Shown: in pieces, positions 34,301 to 42,797 of the stretch | Numbering within the stretch: position 1 is the stretch's first letter | Layout: each line of letters opens with the position of its first letter | DNA from: Arthrobacter sp. zg-Y20 | GTDB taxonomy: Bacteria > Actinomycetota > Actinomycetes > Actinomycetales > Micrococcaceae | DNA: 64,000 nt | NCBI RefSeq assembly: GCF_030142075.1 | Contig: NZ_CP126241.1 | Coordinates: 2,914,001 to 2,978,000, forward strand | Direction of reading: 5' to 3' | Program-made: the position numbers and the translations under genes | The notes under the pieces: model-generated | Databases searched by the model: none | Seen by the model: the letters and a program-made list of their open reading frames with translations, nothing else | Told to the model about the DNA's origin: nothing

Positions 34301-35020
34301 CGGGCTGGCCACCGGCAGGTCCGCGTACCAGTCGTAGAAGCTGTTCATCACCCCGCCGATCAGGTTGATGAACCGGGCCCCGGCGGCGTGCGAGACCATG
34401 GACATGGCAGGGATGGGTGAGAACCCGGTGCAGCGGTCCGGCCCGTAATTCTTGATGGTGGAGACGTGCGCGGCGGCAGTCATCTCCAGGGCCTCGGCCC
34501 AACTGGAGCGCACCAGCCCGCCCTTGCCGCGGGCCTGCTGGTAGGTTCGGCGGCGCTCGGGGTCGTTGATGATCTCTTCCCACGCCAGCACCGGATCCTT
34601 TGTGCGGGCCTTGGCGTCCCGGTACATTTCCAGCAGCACTCCGCGGATGTACGGGAACCGGACCCGGGTGGGGGAATACGTGTACCAGGAGAAGGCCGCA
34701 CCGCGCGGACAGCCGCGGGGTTCGTATTCGGGGCGGTCCGGGCCCACCGAGGGGTAGTCGGTCTCCTGCGCTTCCCAGGTGATGATCCCGTCCTTGACGT
34801 AGACCTTCCAGGAGCAGGAGCCCGTGCAGTTCACCCCGTGGGTGGACCGCACCACCTTGTCGTGGCTCCAACGGTTGCGGTAGAAGGCGTCCCCCTCCCG
34901 GCCGCCCTCGCGGAAAACCGCCCGGCCGTCATCGGTTTCATCCCATCGGGTGAAGAACCGGCCAAACTTGAGCATTGCATCTGATGCGGGGCCATCTATC
35001 CCCGGAACGGAGCCAGCCAT
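31301..35020 (-). CDS. narG: Respiratory nitrate reductase alpha subunit
   Basis: Molybdenum bis-MGD catalytic subunit of 1239 residues that reduces nitrate to nitrite on the cytoplasmic side of the membrane. The N-terminal HGVNCTGSCSWKVYVKDG holds the His61/Cys65/Cys69 ligands of the FS0 cluster, and EWYADLPVASPQVFGDQTDVPESGDWWDATYLMMWGSNIPVTRTPDAHW-like sequence (here beginning YDWYADLP) surrounds the Asp ligand of molybdenum. ATG 35020 (MAGSVPGIDG) is chosen from an AAGG about 8 nt upstream; the frame continues further only as an open shadow. It begins the narGHJIK operon; menB lies divergently 158 nt away. Confidence 0.97.
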   Translation of the reverse strand: MAGSVPGIDGPASDAMLKFGRFFTRWDETDDGRAVFREGGREGDAFYRNRWSHDKVVRSTHGVNCTGSCSWKVYVKDGIITWEAQETDYPSVGPDRPEYEPRGCPRGAAFSWYTYSPTRVRFPYIRGVLLEMYRDAKARTKDPVLAWEEIINDPERRRTYQQARGKGGLVRSSWAEALEMTAAAHVSTIKNYGPDRCTGFSPIPAMSMVSHAAGARFINLIGGVMNSFYDWYADLPVASPQVFGDQTDVPESGDWWDATYLMMWGSNIPVTRTPDAHWMVEGRYRGTKVVSVSPDYADNTKFADEWLPAAAGSDAALAMAMGHVILKENFVDRRVPFFEDYVVQYTDLPFLVHLEERDDGTVVPGKFLTAADLGRSQKKVSDAAFKTVLLDRDAGTPVVPNGSVGFRYNEADAGKWNLDLQGVVPALSVVDASSYGQQVSRVDLPAFTDPSGVGSVVQRGVPVLEVAGRTVTTVFDLMLAQYGVGRDGLPGQWAAGYQDAATAYTPAWQQEITNVGAEAVIRTARDFAANAEKSNGRSMIILGAGICQWYHGDVTYRAILAMLMLCGCQGRNGGGWAHYVGQEKCRPITGWAAMASAGDWNRPPRFMVGTAFWYMHTDQFRSDGYSSDAMQSPLASGHLRGMHTADVIAKSTRMGWMPFFPQFDARNSLDVADDAAAAVARGEADTEAGWVARQLKEEKLRFAVEDVDAPGNWPRTLILWRSNLLGSSAKGEEYFQKHLLGTLNNVMGKDHADARPKDVVWRQDAPQGKLDLLVSADFRMTSSTLLSDVVFPAATWYEKYDLSSTDMHPYVHAFTPAIAPPWEAKTDYDLFRLLAEEFSRQAATHLGVRKDMVATALTHDTPGEIAQPGGHAPDWKGTDIPAVPGQNLPSLAVVERDYTAIGEKFTAVGPLAEKLGFTTKYVKYDVSRPLVQLARKHGVFDRGAAAGRPAVDTDARMAEAILLLSGTTNGELAVQGFRTLEKRTGIPLADLAEGAEDRQITFRDTQDRPTPVITSPEWSGSETGGRRYAPFTINIERLKPFHTLTGRMHFFLDHDWIQDMGEALPVYRPPLDMHRLFGEPALGTRGELSVAVRYLTPHNKWSIHSEYQDNLLMLSLSRGGTSVWMSEEDAALIEVSDNDWVECVNTNGVLVGRAIVSSRMPAGVLYVYHAQERIIDVPKSEATGRRGGIHNSVTRILVKPTHMIGGYAQLSWAFNYLGPTGNQRDIVSVVRKRSQEVAY

Positions 35021-35178
35021 AGCTACTACCTTGGAGCAGGATGCCCTGCAGAGAACAGGGGTGCGGCGGATTAAGCGGCTGCGGCCGGCAACACAGCCCG
35101 GGGCACGGGAGGGTTGCGGTGCGTTCCGGACTGCCCGGGTTGTCGGGAACGAACCGCGCCGGGCGATAAACTCGGTTT

Positions 35179-36132
35179 GTGAGCACAGAACTTCCAGCAC
35201 AGGTGTCCGATATTTTCGACCCGCAGCAGTGGCGTCTTGTATCCGGCTTCGAAGACCTGCAGGACATGACCTACCACCGGCAGGTGGAGCGCGACGCCGA
35301 CGGCGCCGTCCTGCGCGACCTGCCGGCCGTGCGGATTGCCTTCAACCGGCCCGAGGTACGCAATGCCTTCCGCCCCGGCACCGTGGACGAACTGTACCGG
35401 GCCATGGACCACGCCCGGATGACCCCCGACGTCGCCACCGTCCTGCTCACCGGCAACGGCCCCTCCCCCAAGGACGGCGGCCACTCGTTCTGCTCCGGCG
35501 GCGACCAGCGGATCCGCGGCCGTGACGGCTACCGCTATGCAGAAGGGGAAACCAAGGAGACCATTGACCCGGCACGCGCGGGGCGGCTGCACATCCTGGA
35601 AGTCCAGCGGCTCATCCGCACCATGCCCAAGGTGGTTATTGCCGTGGTGAACGGCTGGGCCGCCGGCGGCGGGCACAGCCTCCACGTGGTTGCCGATTTG
35701 ACCATCGCTTCCCGCCAGCACGGAAAATTCAAGCAGACCGACGCCACAGTGGGCAGCTTCGACGCCGGATACGGCTCGGCCCTGCTCGCCCGGCAGATCG
35801 GCCAGAAAAAAGCCCGCGAAATCTTCTTCCTCGCCCGTGAATACTCCGCCGAGGACATGGTGGCCATGGGTGCGGTCAATGAAGCCGTGGACCACGAGGA
35901 CCTCGAAAAAACGGCGTTGGAGTACGCTGCCGATATAGCCCGGCAGTCCCCGCAGGCCATCCGGATGCTGAAGTTCGCCTTTAACCTGGCCGACGACGGC
36001 TTGGCCGGGCAGCAGGTCTTCGCCGGCGAAGCCACCCGGTTGGCCTATATGACGGACGAGGCGGTGGAGGGCAAGGAAGCATTCCTGGCCAAACGCGACC
36101 CGGACTGGTCCTCATTCCCCTACTACTTCTAG
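35179..36132 (+). CDS. menB: 1,4-dihydroxy-2-naphthoyl-CoA synthase
   Basis: Crotonase-fold enzyme of 317 residues that closes the second ring of the menaquinone head group from O-succinylbenzoyl-CoA. Signature regions: RIAFNRPEVRNAFRPGTVDELYRAMDHAR, GGHSFCSGGDQRIRGRDGY, VVIAVVNGWAAGGGHSLHVVADLTIASRQHGKFKQTDATVGSFDAGYGSALLARQIGQKKAREIFFL, with the long A-loop typical of actinobacterial MenB, and the terminal WSSFPYYF. It starts with GTG. It heads a menB-menE-menA set that supplies the quinone used by the neighbouring nitrate reductase. Confidence 0.96.
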   Translation: MSTELPAQVSDIFDPQQWRLVSGFEDLQDMTYHRQVERDADGAVLRDLPAVRIAFNRPEVRNAFRPGTVDELYRAMDHARMTPDVATVLLTGNGPSPKDGGHSFCSGGDQRIRGRDGYRYAEGETKETIDPARAGRLHILEVQRLIRTMPKVVIAVVNGWAAGGGHSLHVVADLTIASRQHGKFKQTDATVGSFDAGYGSALLARQIGQKKAREIFFLAREYSAEDMVAMGAVNEAVDHEDLEKTALEYAADIARQSPQAIRMLKFAFNLADDGLAGQQVFAGEATRLAYMTDEAVEGKEAFLAKRDPDWSSFPYYF

Positions 36133-36139
36133 GACCGCA

Positions 36140-37276
36140 TTGGAACTGCTCCCAGTCCTCATCAGGCCCGGCTTCGACGCCGGCATGCTGCTTGCCCCGC
36201 TGGCCGACGCGCTGGCCGGGGAAGGCCCCGCCGTCGCGCCGCACACCGACCCGGGCCAGGCGTTCGAGGGCGAGCTGCCCAATGATGACATTGCCCTGGT
36301 GATCAGCACCTCCGGGTCCACCGGCACCCCCAAGCAGACCATGCTCACCAGCGATGCCCTGGCCGCCTCCTCCATGGCCACTGCGGTGGCGCTGGAAGCG
36401 GACGGCCAGTGGCTGGCGGCCCTGCCGGTGAACTACATTGCCGGCATCCAAGTCCTGGTGCGGTCCCTCTACGCCGGGACTCAGCCGGTCTTTATGGACC
36501 TGTCCGTCCCGTTCACCGCGGAGGTCTTCACCCGCGCCGCCGAAGACATGACGGACCGCAACCGCTTCACCTCGCTGGTGCCCACCCAGCTGCACCGGTT
36601 GCTGCAGGATCCTGCCCCGGAGACGCTGCGCGTGCTGCGGCGTTTCAATGCGATCCTGCTCGGCGGAGCTCCGGCCGGTGCTGCGCTGCTGGAAAAGGCC
36701 GGCAGCCTTGGGCTGAACGTGGTCACCACCTACGGCATGAGCGAAACCTGCGGCGGCTGCGTCTACAACGGGCTTCCGCTGCCCGGCGTCGACGTGATCC
36801 GCGAAGACGGCCGGCTGTGGATAGCCGGTGACGTGCTCGCCGACGGGTACATGGGCCGTCCGGAGCTTACCCGGGACCGTTTCCGGTTCAACTCCGGCCG
36901 GCGCTGGTTCCGCACGGATGACACCGGGACGGTCGACGGCGAGGGACGGGTCAGCGTATCCGGCCGGCTGGATGACGTAATTGTCAGCGGCGGCGTCAAG
37001 GTTTCCGCGCAGGTGGTGGCCGAAGCGGTCGAAACCGTGGCCGGGGTGGAACAGGCCTTTGTCCTGGGCCTCGAGGACGCCGAGTGGGGCGCCCGGGTGG
37101 GCGCCGCCGTCGTTGGCAGTGTTGACCCTGAACTGGTCCGTGAGGCCGTCCGCGCCCGGCTGGGCGCTGCGGCAGTGCCGAAGGTGGTCCTGCTGCTGGA
37201 ATCCCTGCCCCTGCTGCCCAACGGCAAGGCGGACCGGATGACCCTGCTGCGGTTGCTCGCCGCCGCACGGCACTGA
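36140..37276 (+). CDS. menE: O-succinylbenzoate-CoA ligase
   Basis: Adenylate-forming ligase of 378 residues, short as in other actinobacterial MenE proteins. ATP-binding STSGSTGTPK is at residues 56-65, followed by YGMSETCGGCVYNG, the hinge region RWFRTDDTGTVDGEGRVSVSGRLDDVIVSGGVKVS and the catalytic-lysine segment LPLLPNGKADR near the C-terminus. A TTG start at 36140 with AGGA 6 nt upstream fits; it lies 7 nt after menB. Provides the substrate for MenB. Confidence 0.93.
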   Translation: MELLPVLIRPGFDAGMLLAPLADALAGEGPAVAPHTDPGQAFEGELPNDDIALVISTSGSTGTPKQTMLTSDALAASSMATAVALEADGQWLAALPVNYIAGIQVLVRSLYAGTQPVFMDLSVPFTAEVFTRAAEDMTDRNRFTSLVPTQLHRLLQDPAPETLRVLRRFNAILLGGAPAGAALLEKAGSLGLNVVTTYGMSETCGGCVYNGLPLPGVDVIREDGRLWIAGDVLADGYMGRPELTRDRFRFNSGRRWFRTDDTGTVDGEGRVSVSGRLDDVIVSGGVKVSAQVVAEAVETVAGVEQAFVLGLEDAEWGARVGAAVVGSVDPELVREAVRARLGAAAVPKVVLLLESLPLLPNGKADRMTLLRLLAAARH

Positions 37277-37325
37277 ACCGCCGGGTATAACTCTCCACAA
37301 CCGAAGAAAATTAAGGATTACAACT

Positions 37326-38210
37326 GTGGCTACAGCCGCCCAATGGATAGAAGGCGCCCGGCCCCGGACGCTGCCGATGGCAGTCGCGCCGGTGATTATC
37401 GGCTCCGCCGCCGCCTATGACCTCGGAGCCTTCTCGCCCCTGCGTGCCGTACTGGCTGCACTGGTTGCCGTCCTGCTGCAGATAGGCGTCAACTACGCCA
37501 ATGACTATTCCGACGGCATCCGCGGCACCGACGACAACCGGGTGGGACCGCTTCGCCTGACCGGCTCCCGGCTGGCGACCCCCAAGCAGGTCAAGTACGC
37601 GGCCTTCGGGTGCTTCGGCGCAGCAATGGTCGCCGGTCTGGGCCTGGTGGTGCTCTCCTCCACGTGGTTCCTGATCCTGGTCGGGATCGGCTGCGTGGCG
37701 GCAGCCTGGGGCTACACCGGCGGCAAAAACCCTTACGGCTACATGGGCCTGGGCGACGTGTTCGTCTTTGTGTTCTTCGGCCTGGTGGCCACGCTGGGCA
37801 CCACCTACACCCAGGCACTGGAAATCAACGCTGCCGCCGTGCTGGGCGCCGTAGGCACCGGACTGATTGCCGTGGCACTGCTGATGGCCAACAACGTCCG
37901 GGACATTCCCACGGACCGGGTGGCCGGCAAGCGCACCCTGGCAGTCCGGCTGGGCGACGGTCCGGCCCGGATCAGCTACGTCATGATGCTGGCGGTGGCC
38001 CTGCTGCTGCCGCTGTTTATTGTCGGCAGTTACCCCTGGCTCCTGCTGGTGCTGCTGCTGGTGCCGGCCTGCATCCTGCCTGCCGGGCTGATGCTCACCG
38101 GCAAGACCGGCCGCAGCCTGGTTCCTGTGCTGAAACACACGGGCTTGATCAACCTGGGCTTCAGCGTGCTTTACGCCGCGGGACTGGTGATCACCCGCAT
38201 CCTGGCCTAG
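37326..38210 (+). CDS. menA: 1,4-dihydroxy-2-naphthoate octaprenyltransferase
   Basis: UbiA-family membrane prenyltransferase of 294 residues with about eight helices. The first Asp-rich motif NYANDYSDGIRGTDDNR binds prenyl diphosphate and the second motif is NNVRDIPTDRVAGKRTLAVRLG. It attaches the isoprenoid tail to give demethylmenaquinone. The start is GTG at 37326 with AAGGA 8 nt upstream. It follows menE by 49 nt in the same direction. Confidence 0.95.
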   Translation: MATAAQWIEGARPRTLPMAVAPVIIGSAAAYDLGAFSPLRAVLAALVAVLLQIGVNYANDYSDGIRGTDDNRVGPLRLTGSRLATPKQVKYAAFGCFGAAMVAGLGLVVLSSTWFLILVGIGCVAAAWGYTGGKNPYGYMGLGDVFVFVFFGLVATLGTTYTQALEINAAAVLGAVGTGLIAVALLMANNVRDIPTDRVAGKRTLAVRLGDGPARISYVMMLAVALLLPLFIVGSYPWLLLVLLLVPACILPAGLMLTGKTGRSLVPVLKHTGLINLGFSVLYAAGLVITRILA

Positions 38211-38247
38211 GCCGGGTCAGGACGGTGCAGCCTAAGCCGTTGCGGGG

Positions 38248-38553
38248 CTAGGCGTCGCGGCGGCGGTCCGCGTCGGTTTCGACGCCGGGACGGTCCGCCA
38301 CCATGCCGTCCTCCGCCGCGGCGTCGTCAAGTTCGCCGCGGTTGCGCTTGGGTGCGCGTTCCTGGGTGAACCGGCGCTGTACCGTGCGTGCGGCTTCGTC
38401 GCGCATGTTGCGTGCAAACAGATAGGTCACGCACCAGGCGATAACCGCGGCCGCCAGCGCCGAGGGCACAATGCCCAGCCCCAGCCACATGCTGATCGCA
38501 AAGAAAACGGCCACCAAACCAAGGCGGAGTGCAGTAAATTTCCAGAAAGCCAC
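38248..38553 (-). CDS. DUF4229-type small membrane protein
   Basis: A 101-residue protein with two closely spaced hydrophobic helices (about residues 8-27 and 30-46: LRLGLVAVFFAISMWLGLGIVPSALAAAVIAWCVTYLF), followed by RNMRDEAARTVQRRFTQERAPKRN and a polar acidic/basic tail. This arrangement matches DUF4229 proteins, which sit next to menA in many actinobacteria; function unknown. Convergent with menA. Confidence 0.8.
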   Translation of the reverse strand: MAFWKFTALRLGLVAVFFAISMWLGLGIVPSALAAAVIAWCVTYLFARNMRDEAARTVQRRFTQERAPKRNRGELDDAAAEDGMVADRPGVETDADRRRDA

Positions 38554-38637
38554 GCCTTCATTCTAGGCGCTGGGTACCCCTGCTGTTCCTTTCGCCGCCA
38601 AAGGACCGGGCAGGCGCCCCTCCTCTACACTGTTGGT

Positions 38638-39024
38638 ATGCCCCGTCTTGTGTTGTTCGGCGTCATTATTGTCGCTGCCGTGATCATCTACGCCGTCATC
38701 GAGTGCATCATGTCCCGCTCGAACGAAGTGCGCAGCATCTCCAAGGTTTCCTGGCTGTTCGCCATCGTTCTGGTCCCGGTCCTCGGCGCCCTGCTGTGGT
38801 TCCTGTTCGGCCGTCCCACCGGCGGGGGTTCCGGGCCCAGGGAGCCGCGCCGTCCTACCGCCCCCGACGACGACCCGGACTTCCTGCGCAACTTGGAGAG
38901 CCGCCGCCGTCAGGCACAGAAAGAGGCCGCGCGCCGCGAAGCGGAGCTGAAAGCACGCGAGGAAGGCAGCGGCAAGCAGAATGACAGCGGCAAGCAGAAC
39001 GACGACGGCCTGCCGGGCGCCTAG
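38638..39024 (+). CDS. PLDc_N-domain membrane protein
   Basis: A 128-residue protein with the PLDc_N (phospholipase D N-terminal) domain: two helices, residues 4-25 and 40-60, the second being SKVSWLFAIVLVPVLGALLWFLFGRP. No phospholipase catalytic HxK motifs follow; instead there is a basic/acidic coiled tail (LRNLESRRRQAQKEAARREAELKAREEG) ending in two SGKQND repeats. Family members of this size are frequent in actinobacteria near cytochrome maturation genes and have no known function. Confidence 0.85.
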   Translation: MPRLVLFGVIIVAAVIIYAVIECIMSRSNEVRSISKVSWLFAIVLVPVLGALLWFLFGRPTGGGSGPREPRRPTAPDDDPDFLRNLESRRRQAQKEAARREAELKAREEGSGKQNDSGKQNDDGLPGA

Positions 39025-39080
39025 GCTGCACGCCCCTTTTCAGCCGCAGCGCCCCGGCAATGCCGGAACCCTGTAACGCA

Positions 39081-39116
39081 GAAGGCCCCGCCCCGGAGAT
39101 CCGGGACGGGGCCTTC
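39081..39116. terminator. Strong hairpin between convergent genes
   Basis: A 16-position stem GAAGGCCCCGCCCCGG / CCGGGACGGGGCCTTC with one internal mismatch and a short AGAT loop, between the PLDc_N gene and the ccsB 3' end. It can terminate both. Confidence 0.8.
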
Positions 39117-39162
39117 CGCGTTGGTGCGTTATTGACCGTTGGTGCGTTAGGGCTTCAGTGCC

Positions 39163-40185
39163 TTACAGGCCGGAGTAGCTGTGCAGGCCGGAGAAGAACA
39201 CGTTGACGATTCCGAAGTTGAAGATCACGCACAGGTAGCCGACGATCGACAGCCAGGCAGCGCGGGTTCCGGTCCAGCCGCGGGTGGCGCGTGCGTGCAG
39301 GTAGCCGGCGTAGACCACCCAGATCACGAAGGTCCACACTTCCTTGGTGTCCCAGCCCCAGTACCGGCCCCAGGCCTGCTCGGCCCAGATGGCCCCGGCC
39401 ATCAGCGTGAAGGTCCACAGCACAAAGGCCACGGCGTTGATGCGGTAGGACAGGTTCTCCAGGCTCTGCGCGGACGGAACAATGCGCATGAACGCCATCC
39501 GTGCGGGCCGGCCGGAGCGGATACGGGATTCACGGTCCGCCTGCAGCAGCTGCAGTACGGACATGGCGAACGTCAGGGTGAAGAGCGACGAAGCCAGCAC
39601 GGCCACCGACACGTGGATGATCAGCCAGTAGCTCTGCAGGGCGGGTACCAGGTGCGCCACCGGGGTGGGGAAACCGATGGTGGCGGCCATCATCATGACC
39701 AGGACCAGCCCCAGCACGAAGGTGCCCAGGAAGCGCAGGTCTCGGCGGGTGATCACCAGCAGGAAGACCACGGCCACCACCAGGGCGCCGGTGGTGCAGA
39801 ACTCGTACATGTTGCCCCACGGCACGCGGTGGGCCGCCATGCCGCGGCACAGGACAGCGGCTGCGTGGATGGCGGCAGCCAGCACGGTCAGGGCAACGCC
39901 CACCCGTGCGGCGTTGCGCCGCGGACCGCCGTAGCCCATGCCTGCGTCTGCGGTCTGCGAACCCCGGCTTGCCTCGGCATCCCAGTCCCGGGCGTTGCCG
40001 TTGCCGGCGGGAACTGTTTCACGCACTGCGTTCTTCTGCTCCACCCGGTTCTCCACCGTCTGGATGATCTTGCTGCTCTTGGCCAGGTCCCACGCAAAGG
40101 CCAGGAAGGCGACCGTGTAGGTGAAGGCCGCAAGCAGCATAAACAACTCGCTGTAGCGCGCGAGGTCGTAATCGATGGGGTCCAT
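39163..40185 (-). CDS. ccsB: Cytochrome c biogenesis protein CcsB (heme handling)
   Basis: Membrane protein of 340 residues with about eight helices, the heme-delivering part (CcsA/ResC type) of the System II cytochrome c maturation machine. The tryptophan-rich WGRYWGWDTKEVWTFVIW motif is diagnostic, flanked by conserved histidines in YWLIIHVSVAVLASS and YLHARATRGW. A polar loop of about 60 residues after the first helix is longer than usual. Its start overlaps the resB stop as TAATG, so the two are translated together. Confidence 0.93.
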   Translation of the reverse strand: MDPIDYDLARYSELFMLLAAFTYTVAFLAFAWDLAKSSKIIQTVENRVEQKNAVRETVPAGNGNARDWDAEASRGSQTADAGMGYGGPRRNAARVGVALTVLAAAIHAAAVLCRGMAAHRVPWGNMYEFCTTGALVVAVVFLLVITRRDLRFLGTFVLGLVLVMMMAATIGFPTPVAHLVPALQSYWLIIHVSVAVLASSLFTLTFAMSVLQLLQADRESRIRSGRPARMAFMRIVPSAQSLENLSYRINAVAFVLWTFTLMAGAIWAEQAWGRYWGWDTKEVWTFVIWVVYAGYLHARATRGWTGTRAAWLSIVGYLCVIFNFGIVNVFFSGLHSYSGL

Positions 40186-41927
40186 TACCGGTCCTTACCT
40201 GGTTCATCATTCGATGCGGGGGGTGCGGGGTTCCCGGCCTCGTGGCCGGACTCCGCCGCCGTGTTTGCGGATACGTCGGCCCGCTCAACATTTTGTCCTT
40301 CAGTGCCCTGCGGCACCAGCCACTTTTCGGCCAACAGGCCACGGATAGCAGCTGCTTCACCGGTCAGCCGGGGATCCTCGCCGCGGGCAAGCAACCCGTA
40401 CTCGACCATGGTACGGCCGTCCGGGTGTGCTCCCGCGCGAACCCATACCCGTCGCCGCGCCAGGAACAGCGAAGCGGCCAGGCCGGAAAGGGACAGCACC
40501 GAGAACACCAGTGCCCCGGTCTTTCCCGGATCGTAGTGGATATCCAGGGCGGCGTAGCGCTTGAGCCCGTCGAAGGTGATGGAGCCCTTGCCGTCCGGCA
40601 GCTCGTACGTCTCGTTGGCGTCGAGCACAATGCCGCCGGCAGGCAGGTCGCGGTTGTTCAGCGGGGTCAGGTCCTCGGTCTCCAGCACGTAGACGTTGGA
40701 CGGGACACCTTCGTCCAGGCCCAGGTCACCGTAGTAGGAGTTCAGGTTCAGCTGCGGTTCCAGCGGATCCGGATCATAGGAATAGCTCACGCCGGTCTCG
40801 TCCATGGCTGCACTGGGCAGGAAGAAGCCCACAAAGCCCAACTGGTCCGGCTTGGCGTCGGGTGCCTTGATAACGGCCAGCGAGGTGTACACGCCGTCGG
40901 TGGGCACGGCGACAACCGGGCCCTCCAGCGCCACGTTGCCCTCGCCGTCGCGCACCGTGACCATGGGCGCATAGCCGTTGCCCACCAGGTACACGCGGGT
41001 GCCGCCCAGGGTCAGGGGTGAGTTGACCTTCAGGACCTGCTTCTGCTCCTCGGCGTCGGGGCCGTCCTTCACGGTCATGCTGGCGGTGAAGTCCAGCGGC
41101 TGGCCGAAGTGCGTCTCGGATTCGCGGTCGAACTCGACGTCGAACTTGTCCAGGGTCAGCGAGTAAGGGCTCAGCTGGTTTTCGCTGAAATTGGAGCCCG
41201 GGGTGAAGGTGTCGTAGCTGACCAGGGTGTTCACGAAGGACTCACCCTCCACCACGATTTTCTGGCCGCTGTAACCGAACAAGCCGCCCACGGCCACCGA
41301 GGCGAGGACCCCGATCAGGCAGGTGTGGAACATCAGGTTGCCCAGTTCCTTCGCGAAGCCGCGCTCGGCACTGACCGAGGGCCGTTCCCCGTCTTCATCC
41401 CGGATATCCACCCGGTAGCCGCGCCGGCGCAGGATCTTCGCGGCGTCCCGCACCGCTTCGGCAGGGGTGAGCGAACCGGCGGGAATCGCCATGGTGCCGT
41501 ATTCGGGCATCCGGGAAAGCCTGCTCGGGGTGCGCGGCGGCTTGGAACGCAGTGCCTTGTAGTGCGCTTTGGCCCGCGGAATAACGCAGCCGATCAGGGA
41601 GATGAACAGCAGCAGGTAGATTGCCGAGAACCAGACGGAGGAGTACACGTCGAAAAGCTGGAAGCGGTCCAGCCAGGGCCCGGTGCCGGGGTTGTCCTTG
41701 ATGTACTGCGTCACCACTGACGGATTTGCCGGGCGCTGCGGGAACAGGGATCCCGGAACGGCGGCCACTGCCAGCAGCAGCAGCAGGAACAGTGCCGTCT
41801 TCATGCTGGTCAGCTGGCCCCAGGCCCACCGCAGCGTCCCCCACACGCCCAGGGCGGGCAGCGCGACGTCGTCCCTGCGGCCCTTCTGCGGGCGGGACTT
41901 GGACGGGCGGTCCTTCAGTGCTTTCAC
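40185..41927 (-). CDS. resB: Cytochrome c biogenesis protein ResB
   Basis: ResB/Ccs1 of 580 residues, partner of CcsB in the heme lyase complex. Typical parts: LTSMKTALFLLLLLAVAAVPGSLFPQR (first helix and loop), YSSVWFSAIYLLLFISLIGCVIPR (second helix), KELGNLMFHTCLIGVLASVAVGGLFGYSGQKIVVEGESF (third helix and start of the outside domain), and a last helix ALVFSVLSLSGLAASLFLARRRVWV. The C-terminal 60 residues are a charged, low-complexity tail. Lies 67 nt downstream of ccdA in the same direction. Confidence 0.94.
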   Translation of the reverse strand: MKALKDRPSKSRPQKGRRDDVALPALGVWGTLRWAWGQLTSMKTALFLLLLLAVAAVPGSLFPQRPANPSVVTQYIKDNPGTGPWLDRFQLFDVYSSVWFSAIYLLLFISLIGCVIPRAKAHYKALRSKPPRTPSRLSRMPEYGTMAIPAGSLTPAEAVRDAAKILRRRGYRVDIRDEDGERPSVSAERGFAKELGNLMFHTCLIGVLASVAVGGLFGYSGQKIVVEGESFVNTLVSYDTFTPGSNFSENQLSPYSLTLDKFDVEFDRESETHFGQPLDFTASMTVKDGPDAEEQKQVLKVNSPLTLGGTRVYLVGNGYAPMVTVRDGEGNVALEGPVVAVPTDGVYTSLAVIKAPDAKPDQLGFVGFFLPSAAMDETGVSYSYDPDPLEPQLNLNSYYGDLGLDEGVPSNVYVLETEDLTPLNNRDLPAGGIVLDANETYELPDGKGSITFDGLKRYAALDIHYDPGKTGALVFSVLSLSGLAASLFLARRRVWVRAGAHPDGRTMVEYGLLARGEDPRLTGEAAAIRGLLAEKWLVPQGTEGQNVERADVSANTAAESGHEAGNPAPPASNDEPGKDR

Positions 41928-41994
41928 GTCAACCGATTCCGGGGTCTAGGTGTTCTCATGGTTCCTCTGGTCTCACTGTCTGTCTTGGAGTGCA

Positions 41995-42792
41995 TCAGAT
42001 CGGCAGGGTCACGTTACCCAACCAACCTTGGAGCTGGTTGATCCACATGTTCCAGACGCCGCTGATCATCAGCACGCCCAGGATGATCAGCATGCCTCCG
42101 CCGAAACGCTGCAGCGCGAGCCGGTGCCGCCGGAAGATTCCCAGGGCGCCCATGCCCCGCCGGAATCCGACGGCTATCAGCAGGAACGGCAGCCCCAGGC
42201 CCAGGCAGTAGACGAAGGTCAGCAGCGCACCTTTGGCGGCGCTGGCGTCGCTGCCGGAAAAGGACAGCAACTGCACGGCTGAAAGGGTCGGGCCGATGCA
42301 CGGTGCCCAGCCCAGACCGAAGGTGATGCCCAGGACGGGCGCACCCCACAGGCCGGCCGGGGGCTTTGCCTCGATCTTGCGGTCACGCTGGAACCAGCTC
42401 ATGCCGCCCATAAAGACAACGCCCAGCAGCACTACCACCACGCCCAGGACCTGCGGGATCCAGCCCTGTTCGGAGCCCTTCAACCAGGCGCCGAGCTGGC
42501 CGATCCCGGCACCCAGGGCAACGAAGACCGCGGAGAAACCAAGCACGAACAGGCCGATACCCGCGAACATGCGGCCGCGGCGCTGCTTTTGCAGGTCCAC
42601 ACCGGTGAGTCCGGTGACGTAGCCGAGATACCCCGGAACGAGGGGAAGCACACACGGGGACAGGAAGGAGACGAGGCCGGCCAGGGCAGCCACGGGGATA
42701 GCCAGCAGCACGGACCCGTTCAGCACCGTGTCGGCAAAGGCGTTGGCGGTGGACTCAGCGGCAGGAGCCAGTGCGGCGGGAAGGAAGGACAC
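41995..42792 (-). CDS. ccdA: Thiol-disulfide transporter CcdA
   Basis: DsbD/CcdA membrane protein of 265 residues with about six helices. It passes electrons from cytosolic thioredoxin to extracytoplasmic thiols for reduction of apocytochrome c. The two redox cysteines are in LSPCVLPLVPGYLGYVTGL and WAPCIGPTLSAV. It lies 5 nt after the thioredoxin-like gene and upstream of resB-ccsB in the usual actinobacterial order. Confidence 0.95.
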   Translation of the reverse strand: MSFLPAALAPAAESTANAFADTVLNGSVLLAIPVAALAGLVSFLSPCVLPLVPGYLGYVTGLTGVDLQKQRRGRMFAGIGLFVLGFSAVFVALGAGIGQLGAWLKGSEQGWIPQVLGVVVVLLGVVFMGGMSWFQRDRKIEAKPPAGLWGAPVLGITFGLGWAPCIGPTLSAVQLLSFSGSDASAAKGALLTFVYCLGLGLPFLLIAVGFRRGMGALGIFRRHRLALQRFGGGMLIILGVLMISGVWNMWINQLQGWLGNVTLPI

Positions 42793-42797
42793 GGCCC

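Noticed and set aside
31799-34420. Long open frame (873 codons) on the plus strand
   Set aside because: It lies antisense to narG, whose translation has all catalytic motifs; the open frame results from high GC and third-position bias.
35021-35178. Rex or Fnr-type operator between narG and menB
   Set aside because: Only a partial TTTGTGA-like string near the menB start; no inverted partner at the right spacing.
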